NCBI GenBank assembly: GCA_036924285.1
Contig: JAYKYS010000001.1
Location: 36,951,501-37,015,500, forward strand
Source: Asterella californica
Taxonomy: Eukaryota; Streptophyta; Marchantiopsida; Marchantiales; Aytoniaceae
Direction: 5' to 3'
DNA length: 64,000 nucleotides
Shown here in pieces: positions 34,467-47,700 of the stretch. Both the position numbers and the translations under genes were made by a program. The notes below the pieces were generated by a model. That model was not told where the DNA came from, made no database searches, and saw only the letters and a program-made list of their open reading frames with translations. The first letter of the stretch is position 1. The number at the start of each line of letters is the position of its first letter.

Positions 34467-35623
34467 ATGGACGCTCTGAAGGTGGTGCTTTCCAGGGATG
34501 CATGGATTGGCACTACAGCAGAGTTCATCGCCACCTTCCTCTTTGTTTACTTGGGCTGTGGTTCTGTTGTGGCATCTGGTGCGTACTCATTGGTAGATAA
34601 GCTGTGCCCCGCTCACATAATAGATGCACCTCCAGATAACAATATTGTCATTCTATAAGCTGGTCAACAAGAATTTAAAGAGTCTGTCTATATATATGTA
34701 TATCCGCGCCTGTCTACCAGAGTCTGTCTATGTATACCGCGCTTAGCTCTGATGAAAATCAGGGCTAACATGTCTCGTGTCTTGTCAAAATACGGAGTCA
34801 TGTCTCTTGACTTGTCTCAGTGGATCGATATCTAGTGTTGGGGATACTACCTATATACTACTGAGGATATTGAATCCCAAGCGCAAAATGCAAAATGGAT
34901 TTAATTGTCTGACTGGAACTTATGTTGATGAATGCAGGAGCTTTGAATGAAGGCTTGGACTCGGCGAGGCTGCTGGTCATAGCAACAACTCATGGGCTAG
35001 CCATTGCAGTACTTGCATCAGCCACAGCTGGGCTGTCCGGGGGGCACATAAACCCTGCAGTTACTCTGGCTATGGTGCTTGTCAGACAGATGCCGGCGAT
35101 CAAGGGACTTATGTATGGAGTGGCTCAGTTCTCAGGAGCGGTGCTGGGAGCTGGTTTGCTGCATGACGTCCTCCCCTCAGCAGTACAGGGAGGGCTGGGG
35201 TCACATGGCGTGAGTCCGAAAATCTCACTCTTCGATGGTGTGATGTTCGAAGTGGTGATGTCGTTCGCTCTTATTTTCGTAATATTTGGAACTGCTGTGG
35301 ACAGACGAGGGACGGGAAACACAGCTCCACTGGCAATCGGATTCACTGTGTTGGTGGATCATCTGGTGGGAGTTCCTTTCACTGGCGCTTCAATGAATCC
35401 AGCTCGTTCTCTAGGTCCGGCTATTTGGGTGGGTCAATGGGACAACTTCTGGGTCTACTTCGTGGGCCCTTTCTTCGGAGCGTCCCTTGCAGCTGGTGTA
35501 TATACAGTGTTGTTCTTGCTCACTGATCCAGCGAGGAAAGAGATAGAGTCGGATGGCGTCAGAGCCTCGTTGGGCAAATCCTCTTACCACAGCAACACTG
35601 ACATGCATATGGTACCAGTGTAG
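34467..35623 (+). CDS. HIP1: Aquaporin of the HIP (hybrid intrinsic protein) subfamily, two exons
   Basis: Exon 1 is 34467-34578, with donor G|GTGCGT; exon 2 is 34938-35623, with acceptor GAATGCAG|GA. The split codon becomes Gly38 and the product is 265 residues, normal for a plant aquaporin, with six predicted membrane helices. The two pore loops carry NPA: GGHINPAV (residues 72-79) and ASMNPARS (188-195). Aligning by spacing to the NPA boxes, the aromatic/arginine filter is His56 (H2), His179 (H5), Ala188 and Arg194. His at H2 is TIP-like and His at H5 is PIP-like; together they define HIPs, described from mosses and lycophytes. Exon 1 encodes the N-terminus and first helix (DAWIGTTAEFIATFLFVYLG). 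The likely role is water or small-solute transport; substrate and membrane are not shown by the sequence. It has no neighbouring genes within several kb. Confidence 0.88.
34579..34937 (+). other. Intron of the aquaporin gene
   Basis: 359 bp, GT...AG, phase 1. Removing it joins VVASG to ALNEGLDSARLL, restoring the loop between helices 1 and 2. It contains two copies of AGAGTCTGTCTAT (near 34679 and 34721) and no ORF of note. Confidence 0.8.
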
Positions 35624-38600
35624 GAGCCTTATAAGGTTAACAAACCTGAGCTCCAAGTTGAAGATCTTAGGCAACTGGCGTCAGACCGGTTGCAGGATGA
35701 TCGTCAGTCTGCCATGTACATGTACATGTAATCTGTCATAAGCAACATGTTCAAATTCAAGAGTAGCTAAACAGTTAAATTAGTCAAGTTTTGATAGTCA
35801 ATCTAGTGAAGTGTTCAAGCAGGGTACGGAGTACTAGCTATAAAGACACCCAGCGCTAGCCTAAATATATGCTTGGTAGCCTATATATACAGCGCTTGTT
35901 GATGAGACTAAACAGGCTTATAATTACAGAGGAGAAATTTGATAGTGATGGAATCCCTCATACGTGTGCTCCCAAACTTCCATTCAACATGGATGTTCAG
36001 TGCAGGAGAGTGAACACGTGAGTACGCAGAACTAAGCTACTTAGTTTTAGGCTTGACTTCAGATTAAAGTTCTCTTCTCGGCTATATAGCAGGCTTGGCC
36101 ATAGGATGAAGGCCCAGACGTAGATTTATTTAGAATTAGAATGTCCGGCGTAGGGTTAACAAAAGTTCAAATCATTTCAGTGTCAAAGCCTTCAGCCTTA
36201 GGGTACGTAGGGTACGTTACTCTCTGTATATACGAGGACTAGAACTCTACACAACATGCAGCATGTACATAAGTTCGTCCGAGAAGGCTTAAGTGGACAA
36301 GGTGTTCACTACGACATTGACTCATGATCTTGGAGAGAAGTTCTGTAAATATGACCAGGCACCGATTTCTAGAAAGACGACATCTTGACAGTGCTTTGGA
36401 TTTTGCAGCAAAGGGCAGTAGTTGAGTGACAGGATACAGAGGATGATAAAATGTTAGATATACATGTGCATAATTACGATGTTCCGGTAATACAGCTTAA
36501 TATTCAAAAGTTAGGACTGTTAATTTTATTATGCAGTGTGTCCAGGCAGACGAAATCTCTATCAGATTCCCTTCATTAACAATAATATCTTGAACCTTGT
36601 TCTATTATCTTCTAAGTACTGTATACTATAAACATCGCTGATACACATGAAGTAAAGTCATAGTTCAATGTTGAATCTAGAAACTAAGCAAATCCTACAG
36701 CGTTTATCTACCTATCTGTCGGTTATGAATTGTTTGTGAAGCTTCTTCGCAACTTAATTTACTTCAGCTGTTGAATATCTCTATACTGGATGCTAGTAAT
36801 AGTTATTGGTGTACCTTGCAAATGACCAGAATTCTGGTCATTTGCAAGATACAGCTATGTCAATCACACGATTCACATGTATCGTGTCGATCTTTTGGTA
36901 CAGAAACTGGGGACAGTACTTACTTACTGCGCATGCGTACTAAACGCTTCTCGAAGAAGTCAGAAAGTTGGTAGTTGGGGTGGGGTTTCCTCAATCCTCG
37001 CCTCCTTGAAGTTCAAATCTTGTGGACTGCTTGAAATTGCTATCTACATCTGGTTCCTTGAACACTGGAAAGTGTCGTACTTCTAAACTGGTACGGTAAC
37101 CCTGAGGCTCGTGGTCTTTTCGAGAAAAAGGAAAGCGTTCTTCCGGCCAAGTTTTTCCACATGACGACATCGAGGTACAGCTCCCGATCGATCGCCATTC
37201 GAGGAAAATGCGTATGACGGGGAGCAAAGTACTCGTGGTCAAGCGTGTACGTATACATAGACCTCCATGATCACCAAGCTAACAGTTACTGCCGCCATTT
37301 TGATGGCCTCTAGATAGCTAGTCAGGCTTCAGACAAGAAGATGAAGAAGAAGGGGGCCGGGTCAAGTGCTCTGCGGATAGAAAGTTCACTTGATTCACTT
37401 ATGAGAGGTCGAAGGGGATTGGACGTCAGCTTTGATAGCGTAATGCTGACAGAAATACTCCATCTGACAGTTTGATAGCTCTACAACAACATATGTGTTG
37501 TTGGATATGGAGCATATGTGTGGAGGACTCTGATCATGATCAAAAGGTGCTAGCTATATTGGTGTTCCCTATAGTATTTAGAGGACGGAAACCTAAGCAT
37601 AGGTTCAAAATGAAATTGCACCCGTGGCTTGCTTCTGGTCAGGTCAACTGCTTATTGTGGCTTCCATATACTTCTAATCAAAACGAAATCTAGTGACGAA
37701 TTTCAAAGGCACGAAGCTTGTCTAAGAGAGAGCTTTTGGAGTGAATATTCGCAAGTGCTTTTCACCTTATATTCCACAATGGGGTATGTACGGTGACCGA
37801 AATCACAAACCAGGAGCCGGATTCCATGTCCTTGAGATATATAGCAGTTGAGGACGAGGAATCACATCCAATTAATAGGGATTACTACCATACATGCTCT
37901 TTGGCTCGGGCAGATCAGAGGGTTCTTATAGCATCCGATTGCGATCTATTGCAGGCTCTGGGTTGGTATAAAGTTCCCAGTACTTTTGAACCCATGCAGT
38001 TCATTCGATCCGTCGTCTGGACCTAGGAAGCAACTCTGATCATGATCATGACAGGGCCATATTAGCCTCCAACACATTTATGTCTGCCACATGAAGTCTA
38101 TACGTAATATAAGCTACGAACATATTATCAAGTTCTATCAAGTTCTACGCAACCTTTACGCGGAAGTTCGTCAAAAGGCCTGTTGTTCTTCCCACCAATA
38201 CTGAAGAACTGGAAAAGCTGATTGCAAAGCTATACACACAGACGACGAGGAGGAACAGCCAATGTTTTCTTGCAGTCAACCATCAAACATATGAGATTTA
38301 TTCGAGCACGACTTCCGAGTCTTGCGATCATGCAAGGGGTCCTCCACGAAGAGATCAAGATGCATGCAGAGCTCGAGAAAAGTACCATGGCCAAAATTAA
38401 AGACTCACGTAAATGCTACGGATACGGTCTCTTGTCTACCATTTCTAGCTCCGTATATTCTTTATAAATGTGGAATAAGGAACGTGCAGTGGATCAACCT
38501 TACTAGCTTTATATAACTGATTTGATTCTCTTCGTCGCTGGCCGCTTCCTTCTCCGAAGTAGTGACAGGCCGGCGTTATTGGTATGAGTTCGGTCGGGAA

Positions 38601-41600
38601 CTGTAATGGATGTCCCTTACATAGCGGTCTGAGGAGGACGAGACTTCTGACAGGCCATGGCGCCCTAGGAATCGAATCACTGACAGTAGTAGTCATCATA
38701 TACAGCTGACACTCAAAAGCCGACATACATGTACAGTCGACTTACTTTATATACTGTATTACGTATCGTGAGCCGTACCACTCCTGACCAGTTTGCTTAT
38801 GAGACACACGTCAAACTAAATCTATCCTTTGTGAATAGCTATACGAAAGGAAGAACGGCAAATAATCCATCACACCTCTTGTAACTTTGTGACAGTTCTA
38901 ACGAAGTCTGTGGCACTTTAATTTGATGGTATTACAGATAAGGACTCCATGGATGCTTGGATGAGACCATCAATATATATATGGTCCCAAGCGAGGCCCC
39001 CCTATCTCAGTACTTATACCTCTGTGTTTGTTGATGCAAGTGCATGCGCACAGCGGTTGGCATGGTGCTGACCTTTTGGATCCATTCATAGATTATTCAT
39101 CCGCCGATCTGATCGAAGTTCAACTTGGCCAGCGCGCCTTCTTAAGCTTGACCATTGAAAGCCTTTTAATTATGCTGTACAGAAGACAGTAATCCTCCTG
39201 TAACATACGTCTATCAAGCAGATCTGCGAACGGTAGTGGTCATTATCAACGATCAGAGTTCAGAAAACATACGTCGACTTCGGTGGCAACTGAGATGGCA
39301 GTATATATATTTCTTTGCCAAGCGAGAAGCGGGTAAAGCCCGCGAAACTGAAAATAAAAAATAAAAGGAGAAATTACATGCGACCATCCGGGGGCCGACC
39401 CGGAGGAAAGCCCGTAACTCGATCGACCGAGGAACTAGCATCCCAGTCGGCCACGTTGTTGGCCACCTCCCTACTGCCACTGTGCCCGTTAATTATTAAG
39501 CACATTATTATACACATTCTCATGTTCTCATGTGGAATCCAACTCATGTGAAATATTCTCATGTTGAATATTCTGATTCAAATCGAATCTGGAGCGTGGG
39601 GCTTGGTTTCCTATCGCTAATTCTTGAAATGCCCAAGTGGCTGAATTCAAGTGCCAAGTTGTTGATCTCTCTACTGGTACAACCATAATCGATCCGGAGG
39701 TGTTGCTGCGTACACGTTTGGGACATCTAGATCTCGATTTCGCCGTCTTCCACATCCTCTAATCGTGGCTCGCCGTTGCTGGTAGCATTTTGCGAATTTT
39801 CCCCTTCCCAGAGTTGCCGTCTATGGTTGGAAACATTCGTCTCAGTCTCCTCGCGGGATTCAATCACCGAGGAGATCTAGAAGAGCCCATTCCTATCGGC
39901 GAGGAGGTCCGGTTCCCTCGCTCTGTTGTTAGTGTCGTGCGGATCGGTCTGAATTCTTCTTTGCTGTCTCCTACTCTTGTCGCAGCTGCCGAAGACGAAA
40001 TTCAGGTTTGGTAACCTGAACTTGCCATTCGTCAATACAAGTAACTGCCTCCTCCCAGATACCCTTCTCGCTGCTTCTTACACCTTCCATCCTGCATTTA
40101 GCTTCCCATTTCAACGGCAGTTTATATATAAAGCTGACGGATACGTGATCCGTTGCGATCTGATCATGAGAATCGAGCAGAGAAATAAAAGGTTGAGTGA
40201 GACTGAGAGCAGATCATATATATTAGGCACTTTCGTATGTTTGGCCTATGCAGAACCCCTCATTTTCAATGGTGGAACTTACTTAAGCTGTCCTAAATTC
40301 AATGGTTTAAGTTAAATCTGCCATGGCTCTAGCTAGCAGGCTCACCGGTACCTTGTTCTGTACGTATTTAGCGTGGTGTTAACCAGCCGCAAACTTCTCT
40401 TTTTGTTCTCCCTTTTGTCTGGGTGCTACAGCTTGCTATTGATGGACCACCGAATACGGTTCCGGATATATATATATATCTTGACAAGCAGAAATAAAAC
40501 AATAAACTGATCTACTTGTACATGAATTTGTCACCCGGTTAAAATAACAGATTCCTTTATGGGAAAACTCCAGTTTGCAGCTCGTGGTTCAATGTTGTAT
40601 TGAGTCCTCTCATGAGCACGAGAATGCTAACCCTTGAATTTGACCTCACTCCAGAATTTATAAGGACACATAATATCATATATCGTAAAGTCCTACAAAA
40701 GGCCAAGTTCGAGGCTCATGTTGCAAACTTTTGTCCCAAGCGAGCTTATCGATTTCTGATCATGAGATTAAATGATGCATGTATTAGCACTTTGCTTACA
40801 AGGAACATATTAGCTTTTGGACTAAGTTTATAATTTACCTCGATCAGCCGATTGAGTCTCCACGCTAGCTGTAGCTCATCTTGCGACAGTCATAGAATTC
40901 GAAGCTGGAAGAAGTAACATCTACGGAAGGAAGAATGGTGGTAATGCCTCCAGATCTGCAGAAGCCACAGATCATTAATTGGACACGGTCGGGGGTATTG
41001 GCATGCACCTGCCACCTTTTTATTTGTTTACTGGACTGCGCGCGCTACCAGTTCAGTTGTCTGATCTACATCTATGTAGTTCTAAGACAGTGCAGTACCC
41101 TGACAGTCTCGTAGATTCTGCAGCTGATCAGTGATACAGGAAGAGTCTTTAATTAGTACATTTTAGATATATACATGGAGATCCCGTTGTGTACATGTAC
41201 AGTCTACTTCGGAAACCTTGCTTATGCTTATGCACACTGTTAGATGAAATGTGTACCAGATTGCCTTCGTCCTTATATAAACAATGATGCATGCTATTAT
41301 GTTAACTAAATTTGAGAACCATGTTGACTCTTTTCCTCTATTACACTAATATTGAATGGAATAGTTCTGCAGCTAGAAACTGGTGTTCAGTTCTTCTCTG
41401 TAACACATACGCTCCATACGAATTCTAGAGAGCCCAATCTTTCAGTGATCAATGGACCTTCTATTCGATCGCGACTTAACCTACTGCAGCTGTGGTTTTC
41501 AGTTAGTTATTGAACTGTTTACGGTTCATATAGCTGTACTTGGAATTGCAAATTATAATTGAATATCCAGCATTATATTTTCAGAGAAGGTAAACTACAC

Positions 41601-43175
41601 GGTTCTTAGGGCTTGATCGGTAAGGGAGTCCAAACTGTGCACATGTATGACTTTTGGGGACATGAAATTATTCAACTCTGCCAACCTGACAAAACACTGA
41701 TACGCATGCATGCATTGGGTGCATGCATGGCGCTCTAACGTGCGTTGGAGTGTGCCCAGCAGCAGTCAGTGAGGCATGCGCGCGCAGTACGTACGTACAC
41801 ATTATTACGTCAACATGCGCAGTGGTCTCATTTGATTTGTATTGTACCTGATCCTCCTTTCTTGCATATATTGTGTTTCAAGACTTCGTCTTTTGGCACA
41901 GGACGATCTGATTCACCTCAACTTTTCTCGTCGGAGGAAGGGATTTTAATTTAGCGTTATATTAGTTTCGGGACTTCACATGGCTCCTCGCGAGCACAGG
42001 ACGAGAAACAGTGTCATTCATCACAGTGACTTCAGTTGTACTCAAATCGCTTTGATTGGGGTTGATCATGAATGAGTCATGAGGATTAGCAGCTGGATGA
42101 AGACACAGGACTTGGAGACCGCGCTCGGAAGTAATGAACAGAAGTCATCCCCGTAAGAAAGTATGACACTGTGTCCGAGCGGGGGCGAGGCTTATGGAGG
42201 CTAATTCCGTCCATCCATGACGTGGATGCTCCGGAGACGGGCTTCTTAAAGATGTAGTTAATCCATTGATCACTACATAGTTAAGTAGTAACTCCTCAGT
42301 AGTGATCATGAACCAAATCCAGTCACTCACCGGATCCGGACACCCTGCCCTGTAGATATCGATCTATGTAGTTACAGTTACATGAGTTTTCTTGGTAACC
42401 TGTTCATGTTCCTTATGTGAGTACTGCTGGGAGGCCGTCGAGGACTATATAATAAATTTATCACTTGGAAATGATGTATCACTGACCCCTTCACTTCTAG
42501 ATCTCAACAGGGCTTTGGTCGGATGTACCATCCCTAGCTCCATCTTAAATTTGCATCAAGAGCGAGCAATTACTTAGCTACGATTGAAGGTGGACGAGGA
42601 TATGTCAAGAGACTGCAAGTGGTTTGTTCCCTCAATTGCCGGCCGGCCACTTCATTCGTGGAGCAAATTTAAGTGGTCAGGCGGTACCAGTACAAATCGT
42701 GCAAACACTCCCTACATATATCTAATATAGAGAGGGGACACTTTAAACCACAGGTCGGAGTATATTAACGGTAGGATATACCACCGGGAATTAATTTCTT
42801 TTAATAATTTCTGCGATTAGCTCCCGCTGGCTAACCTACCCAAATGGTTATGTTTCAAATTTTCATTTGTTGTAAGAAACTGATGATCTAGAGCTCAAAA
42901 TAATAAGAATCTTGAGAACTGCAAAATGAATCATAGATGTTTTCAAACTGAGATCTAACTACTGAGAAACAAGCAAAAAGAGCAAGCTGCAATGTGGATC
43001 ACATACTGAGAATATACTTTTTTTTAAAAAAAATTGAAAAGTTCTCCTATTGAGCAGACTCCCATTATAGCGAAGAGTATCGTTAAAGTGACCTATCAGC
43101 ATGAAACTGAAATATGTTTTCACCTGAATTATACTTCAGAGAAGTTTCGCCTGAACTTGTGAAAATCTTCTGGTA
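35624..43175. other. Long intergenic region
   Basis: No ORF longer than about 112 codons and no recognisable domain. It is rich in self-complementary tetranucleotide runs (TGATCATGATCA, CTAGCTAGC, ATGCATGCATGC, TACGTACGTAC). A perfect palindrome is annotated separately. Short ORFs at 37793-38026 and 39977-40315 were inspected and not recognised. Confidence 0.5.
36815..36848. repeat. Perfect 34-bp palindrome without spacer
   Basis: CTTGCAAATGACCAGAA followed immediately by its reverse complement TTCTGGTCATTTGCAAG, centred on GAATTC. The flanks are not symmetric. Confidence 0.9.
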
Positions 43176-43179
43176 AAAT

Positions 43180-43265
43180 TTTTTATCACCACAAGGAGTC
43201 AAACTTGCAACCTCTATAATCCAGACATGGACCCACAGTACCTGAGCTACAGCACCTTTGATACA
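43180..43265 (-). repeat. SINE-like tRNA-derived head
   Basis: The minus strand reads TGTAGCTCAGGTACTGTGGG (A-box-like, 43233-43252) and, 20 bp on, GGTTGCAAGTTTGACTCC (B-box-like, 43195-43212), then CTTGTGGTGATAAAAAA. Order and spacing match pol III internal promoters. The rest of the SINE is not delimited. Confidence 0.4.
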
Positions 43266-44466
43266 AGGAGAGTTTGGGGATTTTATTCCGGGACTTGTGG
43301 TTTAAAAGGCCAGGGGTGTATATAGTCTCTAACATACACCCTGGCTGCTCTCTATGCTGCAAAAGTTGATACATGTATATGATCATGATTGGTTGAACCT
43401 AGCTCTTACTAAAAACTAAAAAGTAAGATCCTATTCCAAACGCACGTTGTGAACCGGTACCTAATCAGAAACTAGGACCAAAGGTTTAGAATTTTCAGGC
43501 TAGAGTGAACCTTGAGAGGTCAACCTTACCTAACAGAAATAGGGAAGGATGTAAGACACCACCTTGGGCTTGGGTGTCTTATCTGTCCTTAAGCATACAC
43601 TTTAGAATCGAATCATTTTAATTAATATTTGAAAATGCATATGATATGGCACTCCAATTGCAAAGCCGCCATACATGTCTCACTGACGCCTTCACTAAGT
43701 CTTACCGTCTCCTGTCGTTTCAAGCGGAAAACAAAATTAAAGAAAACAAGTCTTCATTTACCGTACGTAATATACAACTCACTGACAGTTTGATTGATAA
43801 CTTACACCCCCGAAAAGATCTAGACTAGACGTGCTTTCCATGAAATATATAAGACCGCGACAACATGCAGATCTAGATAACCGTCACATATCCCTCATGT
43901 CTTAAGGAATAAGTATATATGTGACATAAGGTGGTCCCATCCTACGAGGGTTATGATAAGCTAGCCTCTTTGTCTCCAGATTATTCACCGATAGACGTCG
44001 ACGTCGTCTAGGGAAGAGTCAGAGTCGCCTTTGGCTTGTCCCTGAAAGCCCTTTTTTGCTGTATTTACGTGAAGTCGTTTGTCGTGAGTAACGAAGGTCG
44101 AGCAAGCAGATCCGAGATCCGCGATCGGACTGCTATCTGGCAAAATAGCTGTCAGAGTTCACATTGAAACTGACTTCACTTTTCTGACCGTAACGAAGAC
44201 GGCGTTATACAGAGCTGATGGATATGAGATGCGAGTTGCGCTGAGGCACTGAGGCGCACATGCAGTTTGACAGTGCAGACCACGTACAGGTCACCGTCAA
44301 GTAGCTTTCGTCCTGGTTTGTTGCAGCTAGATGTCAGAAGATCTCATTGTTCTAGCTACCAGCTTATGTCAAGCAGGTCAGGGGCTAAGGCAACTTGGGG
44401 ACGCTAACCCCGTGGTGATCTTGAGTACTGGCGAAAAACTCATATGGATATCGATCGGCCCATCTA

Positions 44467-44763
44467 TATACCGTAGTACCAAGTATATTCGCGGTGGCAC
44501 ATTTTAGTTTGGTATTTTTAGCGAAATTTCCTACGGCATTTGAACTTTCAGCGAATAGTAAGACCAAAGTCTGGAGCTCAAGCGAATGCCTATTCAAAAT
44601 CTTGATTATTAGTTTCTCATATATATTGGTCTCACATATATATATTGGTTTGGATGTTGCGTGAAAGATCTACACTTACTAAATGCAGGACGCGAATAGC
44701 TTATGAAGCATGTGCTAACTATTCGCGTCCAGAGACCGCGAATATACTTGGGTCTACGGTATA
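44467..44763. mobile_element. MITE-like element, 297 bp
   Basis: Terminal inverted repeats of 29 bp (44467-44495 and 44735-44763) with two mismatches. The left begins TATACCGTAG and ends TATTCGCGGT; the right begins ACCGCGAATA and ends CTACGGTATA. If the true ends are TACCGTAG/CTACGGTA, it is flanked by TA on both sides, as for Tc1/mariner-derived MITEs. An inner hairpin GGACGCGAATAG/CTATTCGCGTCC lies near 44689-44730. No coding capacity. Confidence 0.7.
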
Positions 44764-47700
44764 CTGATGTCGAAGATGGTTGCTTGCAATTGGAAGCCTA
44801 CGTGTTTCAGAAACTTTAATCTGGTAGTTTCCAGTTTGAAATTAGAGCAAGTTTTAATTACGGGCCCATTCAGTTCATGATACAGCTTGTAGTCAGGGCA
44901 ATAGGTGCACTTATTGCCCTATTATCCTTTTCACGTGAAAAGGAGAAGATATAGTGATTTGATTACCAGTGATTCACTCTGTTATCCAGCCATGTAAACG
45001 TTACCAAGTTGATCAGTATGGAAGAGGTGCCATTGCTACTTGGCTCGAGAAAAAACAGATTAATCATAAAGCTTATCATGGCTCCGCTGTTAGTTCCAAA
45101 CTAAAATCAGCCTGAGGATCCCGGAGCTCGCTATTCTATTCTGCTGCTCGTTCAATTTCTTGTGCTGCTCATGATCACTCATAGCAACAAGGCATATGGT
45201 CAGCTAAATGGTATACTTACGTACGAAGAAAGACGAGAATATTCTACACTGTGAAGCGTTTACAAGAGAACCTCAGAACTGTTCCCTCGGAACGTCGGAA
45301 CATAACTGCTTTCGTACCATCGAAGTCTTGGAGAAGGGAACAAAGGACAAGGTGAATGGGAATGCCAAATTGTGAGGAACGATTCCGCTTAGCAGTGGGT
45401 CTGCCTACCAGATAGATCGAAATGCGGGTATGTCTCTGACTTTAGACTGCGGTCGGAAGATTTGTCCGGTAGATGACTATTAAACTAGTAGATGTCCACT
45501 TAGTCAAACTAGTTGCCTAATTTAATCGACTTCCTAACAAATACCAAATTAATAGAGTAAGTTCAGATATCTATTGTCAATCGTACATAGAAGTAGAAGC
45601 TTTCATTTATGACACTCATGTCTGCGTATATATATCCTTGAAATGATCATGACAATGTCTCATGGTCAGACGTACGTACGTATTTATGTTGCATAACCTT
45701 AAGTTATCGAAGTCCCTCAAAGTACTCGATTGGATCGGACTGTTGTGAATTAAACATCCACTGTTACCAATATTGAGATTGCATGCATCTTGATGCATGC
45801 TATGCATGCTCACGCTTCAGCAAAAGTCTTACTCGAGCTTCAGCAAAACTGATCATGAATGATCGGAGGGAAAAACGATCTCGTCTCGACAAGATTCAAG
45901 CGGGAATTCGAAGCATCGCCAAGCAGACGTAGAAGCACGACGAGACGTGATGAGGTAAATTTAATAGGATTTCAATTCACAGTAATTACAGTGATGATTG
46001 GCTTAGAGATCTAGGAGAACATCGCATCTAAGGTTGAAAAATGAAAACGCTGCTAGCCTAGAGCTCGGGCGACGAAAACATCATTGCATAACAGCTTATT
46101 TGCGGATAGAAGTATCTCCGGAGGGACCACTCGATCGTGATCTAGCAACAAAGATTGACCGTCTCTCAAATCAGGACAGGCGTGCGAAGGAGAAGGGCGA
46201 CAAGGAAGCAATCGAGTTTAAAGTTACTGTTACATGCATGTACGTACGCGTATACTGCAGTAGTAGATAGCTAGCCTAATTATAAGGGCGGATGCGTACA
46301 CGTCAAATATTTTCTTCATAAAGAGTAAACGAACAGCAGGTTGTAATGAAGCGTAATATAAAGAAGAAATAGAGCTTTTCTGATTTCTGGAACTCCCAGT
46401 TATAGTAGGAGGTCAACATTGAGAGTCTGTAATTTAATCGAATGTTGTGTTTCCGCGACTCGCACGCTCTTCTCATCAGAAGATCACCTAGCTAGCTATA
46501 ACTGGCGTTAATATGTACGTCCCTACATGCGGCTAGCTAGCACTGGTTCTGGAATGACCGGCCGGAAATGGATTTAGTTGGGAGATCTGGAAGAGTGAGA
46601 GATAAGATTTCGGAAGAGATCCAATTTCTGATGTTGTTCATACATCTCTATCATTGCTAATTCGTACTGCATATAGTACTTAAACTCATATCATGATCAG
46701 CAACTAGGAGCAGTTTGTTGATAAAGTAAGTTAAGCTAGTGCCAAAGACCATATGTAATATAATATAAGGTACAAATGATGAGATGAGATACACATGATC
46801 TCTGGTAAGGATTGGGGTATAATGATTAACACAACCAGCATTACTTAATATAACTGACCAGTGAGTAGTAACAGTTACGCAAATAAACATGACTAGGCAC
46901 CATGTCCAGACTCGAAGAAGGCGCAGGTCTACAACCTTGGGTCGCATGAATTAACAGGCAGGTCACATCATGATCAACACATGAAGGTCGACAGGTCAGG
47001 AAACACGTAAACATCTTCCAGATTTGGAAGCTTGATATTCTTTTACGTCTAACAAGTTGTTGGTATATACAATGAAACTTAGCCTACCGATTGGAAGGAC
47101 CATACGTACTGAGAAAGCAAGTGCATTGGCTGAAGTCTGGATCATATCACGATCCGCATAGGTCCTGGTGCAGCGGTGGTGGCTAGCACTCACTAACATG
47201 CATGGATTGATCATTCAGATCCGGCCGCTGCAGGTGACTGCAGAGTTCAGGTACAGTACTGCAAGAATTACCATCTCGGCAAGAGGAGCGAACAGTTGCC
47301 CCGAACCGTATTTTATCAAATCACATAGAAATCCTCTATCCGAGTCCCAACATACTCGAGTCCAAAAGCTGATAAGGCTGGAGAGCATCACATAGTTTCG
47401 TCAAGAATAGGGATCGATCGCTCGAACCAGATCTTACTTGGATGAATATTTTAATATCGTGGAACCAGCGATAAAAGCAAAAGACAGAGGTTAATCGAGT
47501 GGGTGGACTAGTGAAGAAGTACGAGCTCGAGACTGTATGACATCGGAAAGATCAGGAGAAGCTGGTCTTGGATCCGGAGTCAGATATACACTCAGACTCA
47601 GACTGATTGTGTGCTGGATCCACGTTTCTGCTGTACTTAAGATACAGTCAGTCTTATGACTTCTAAAATCACGATAAATTGGAATATACATTATGTCACC

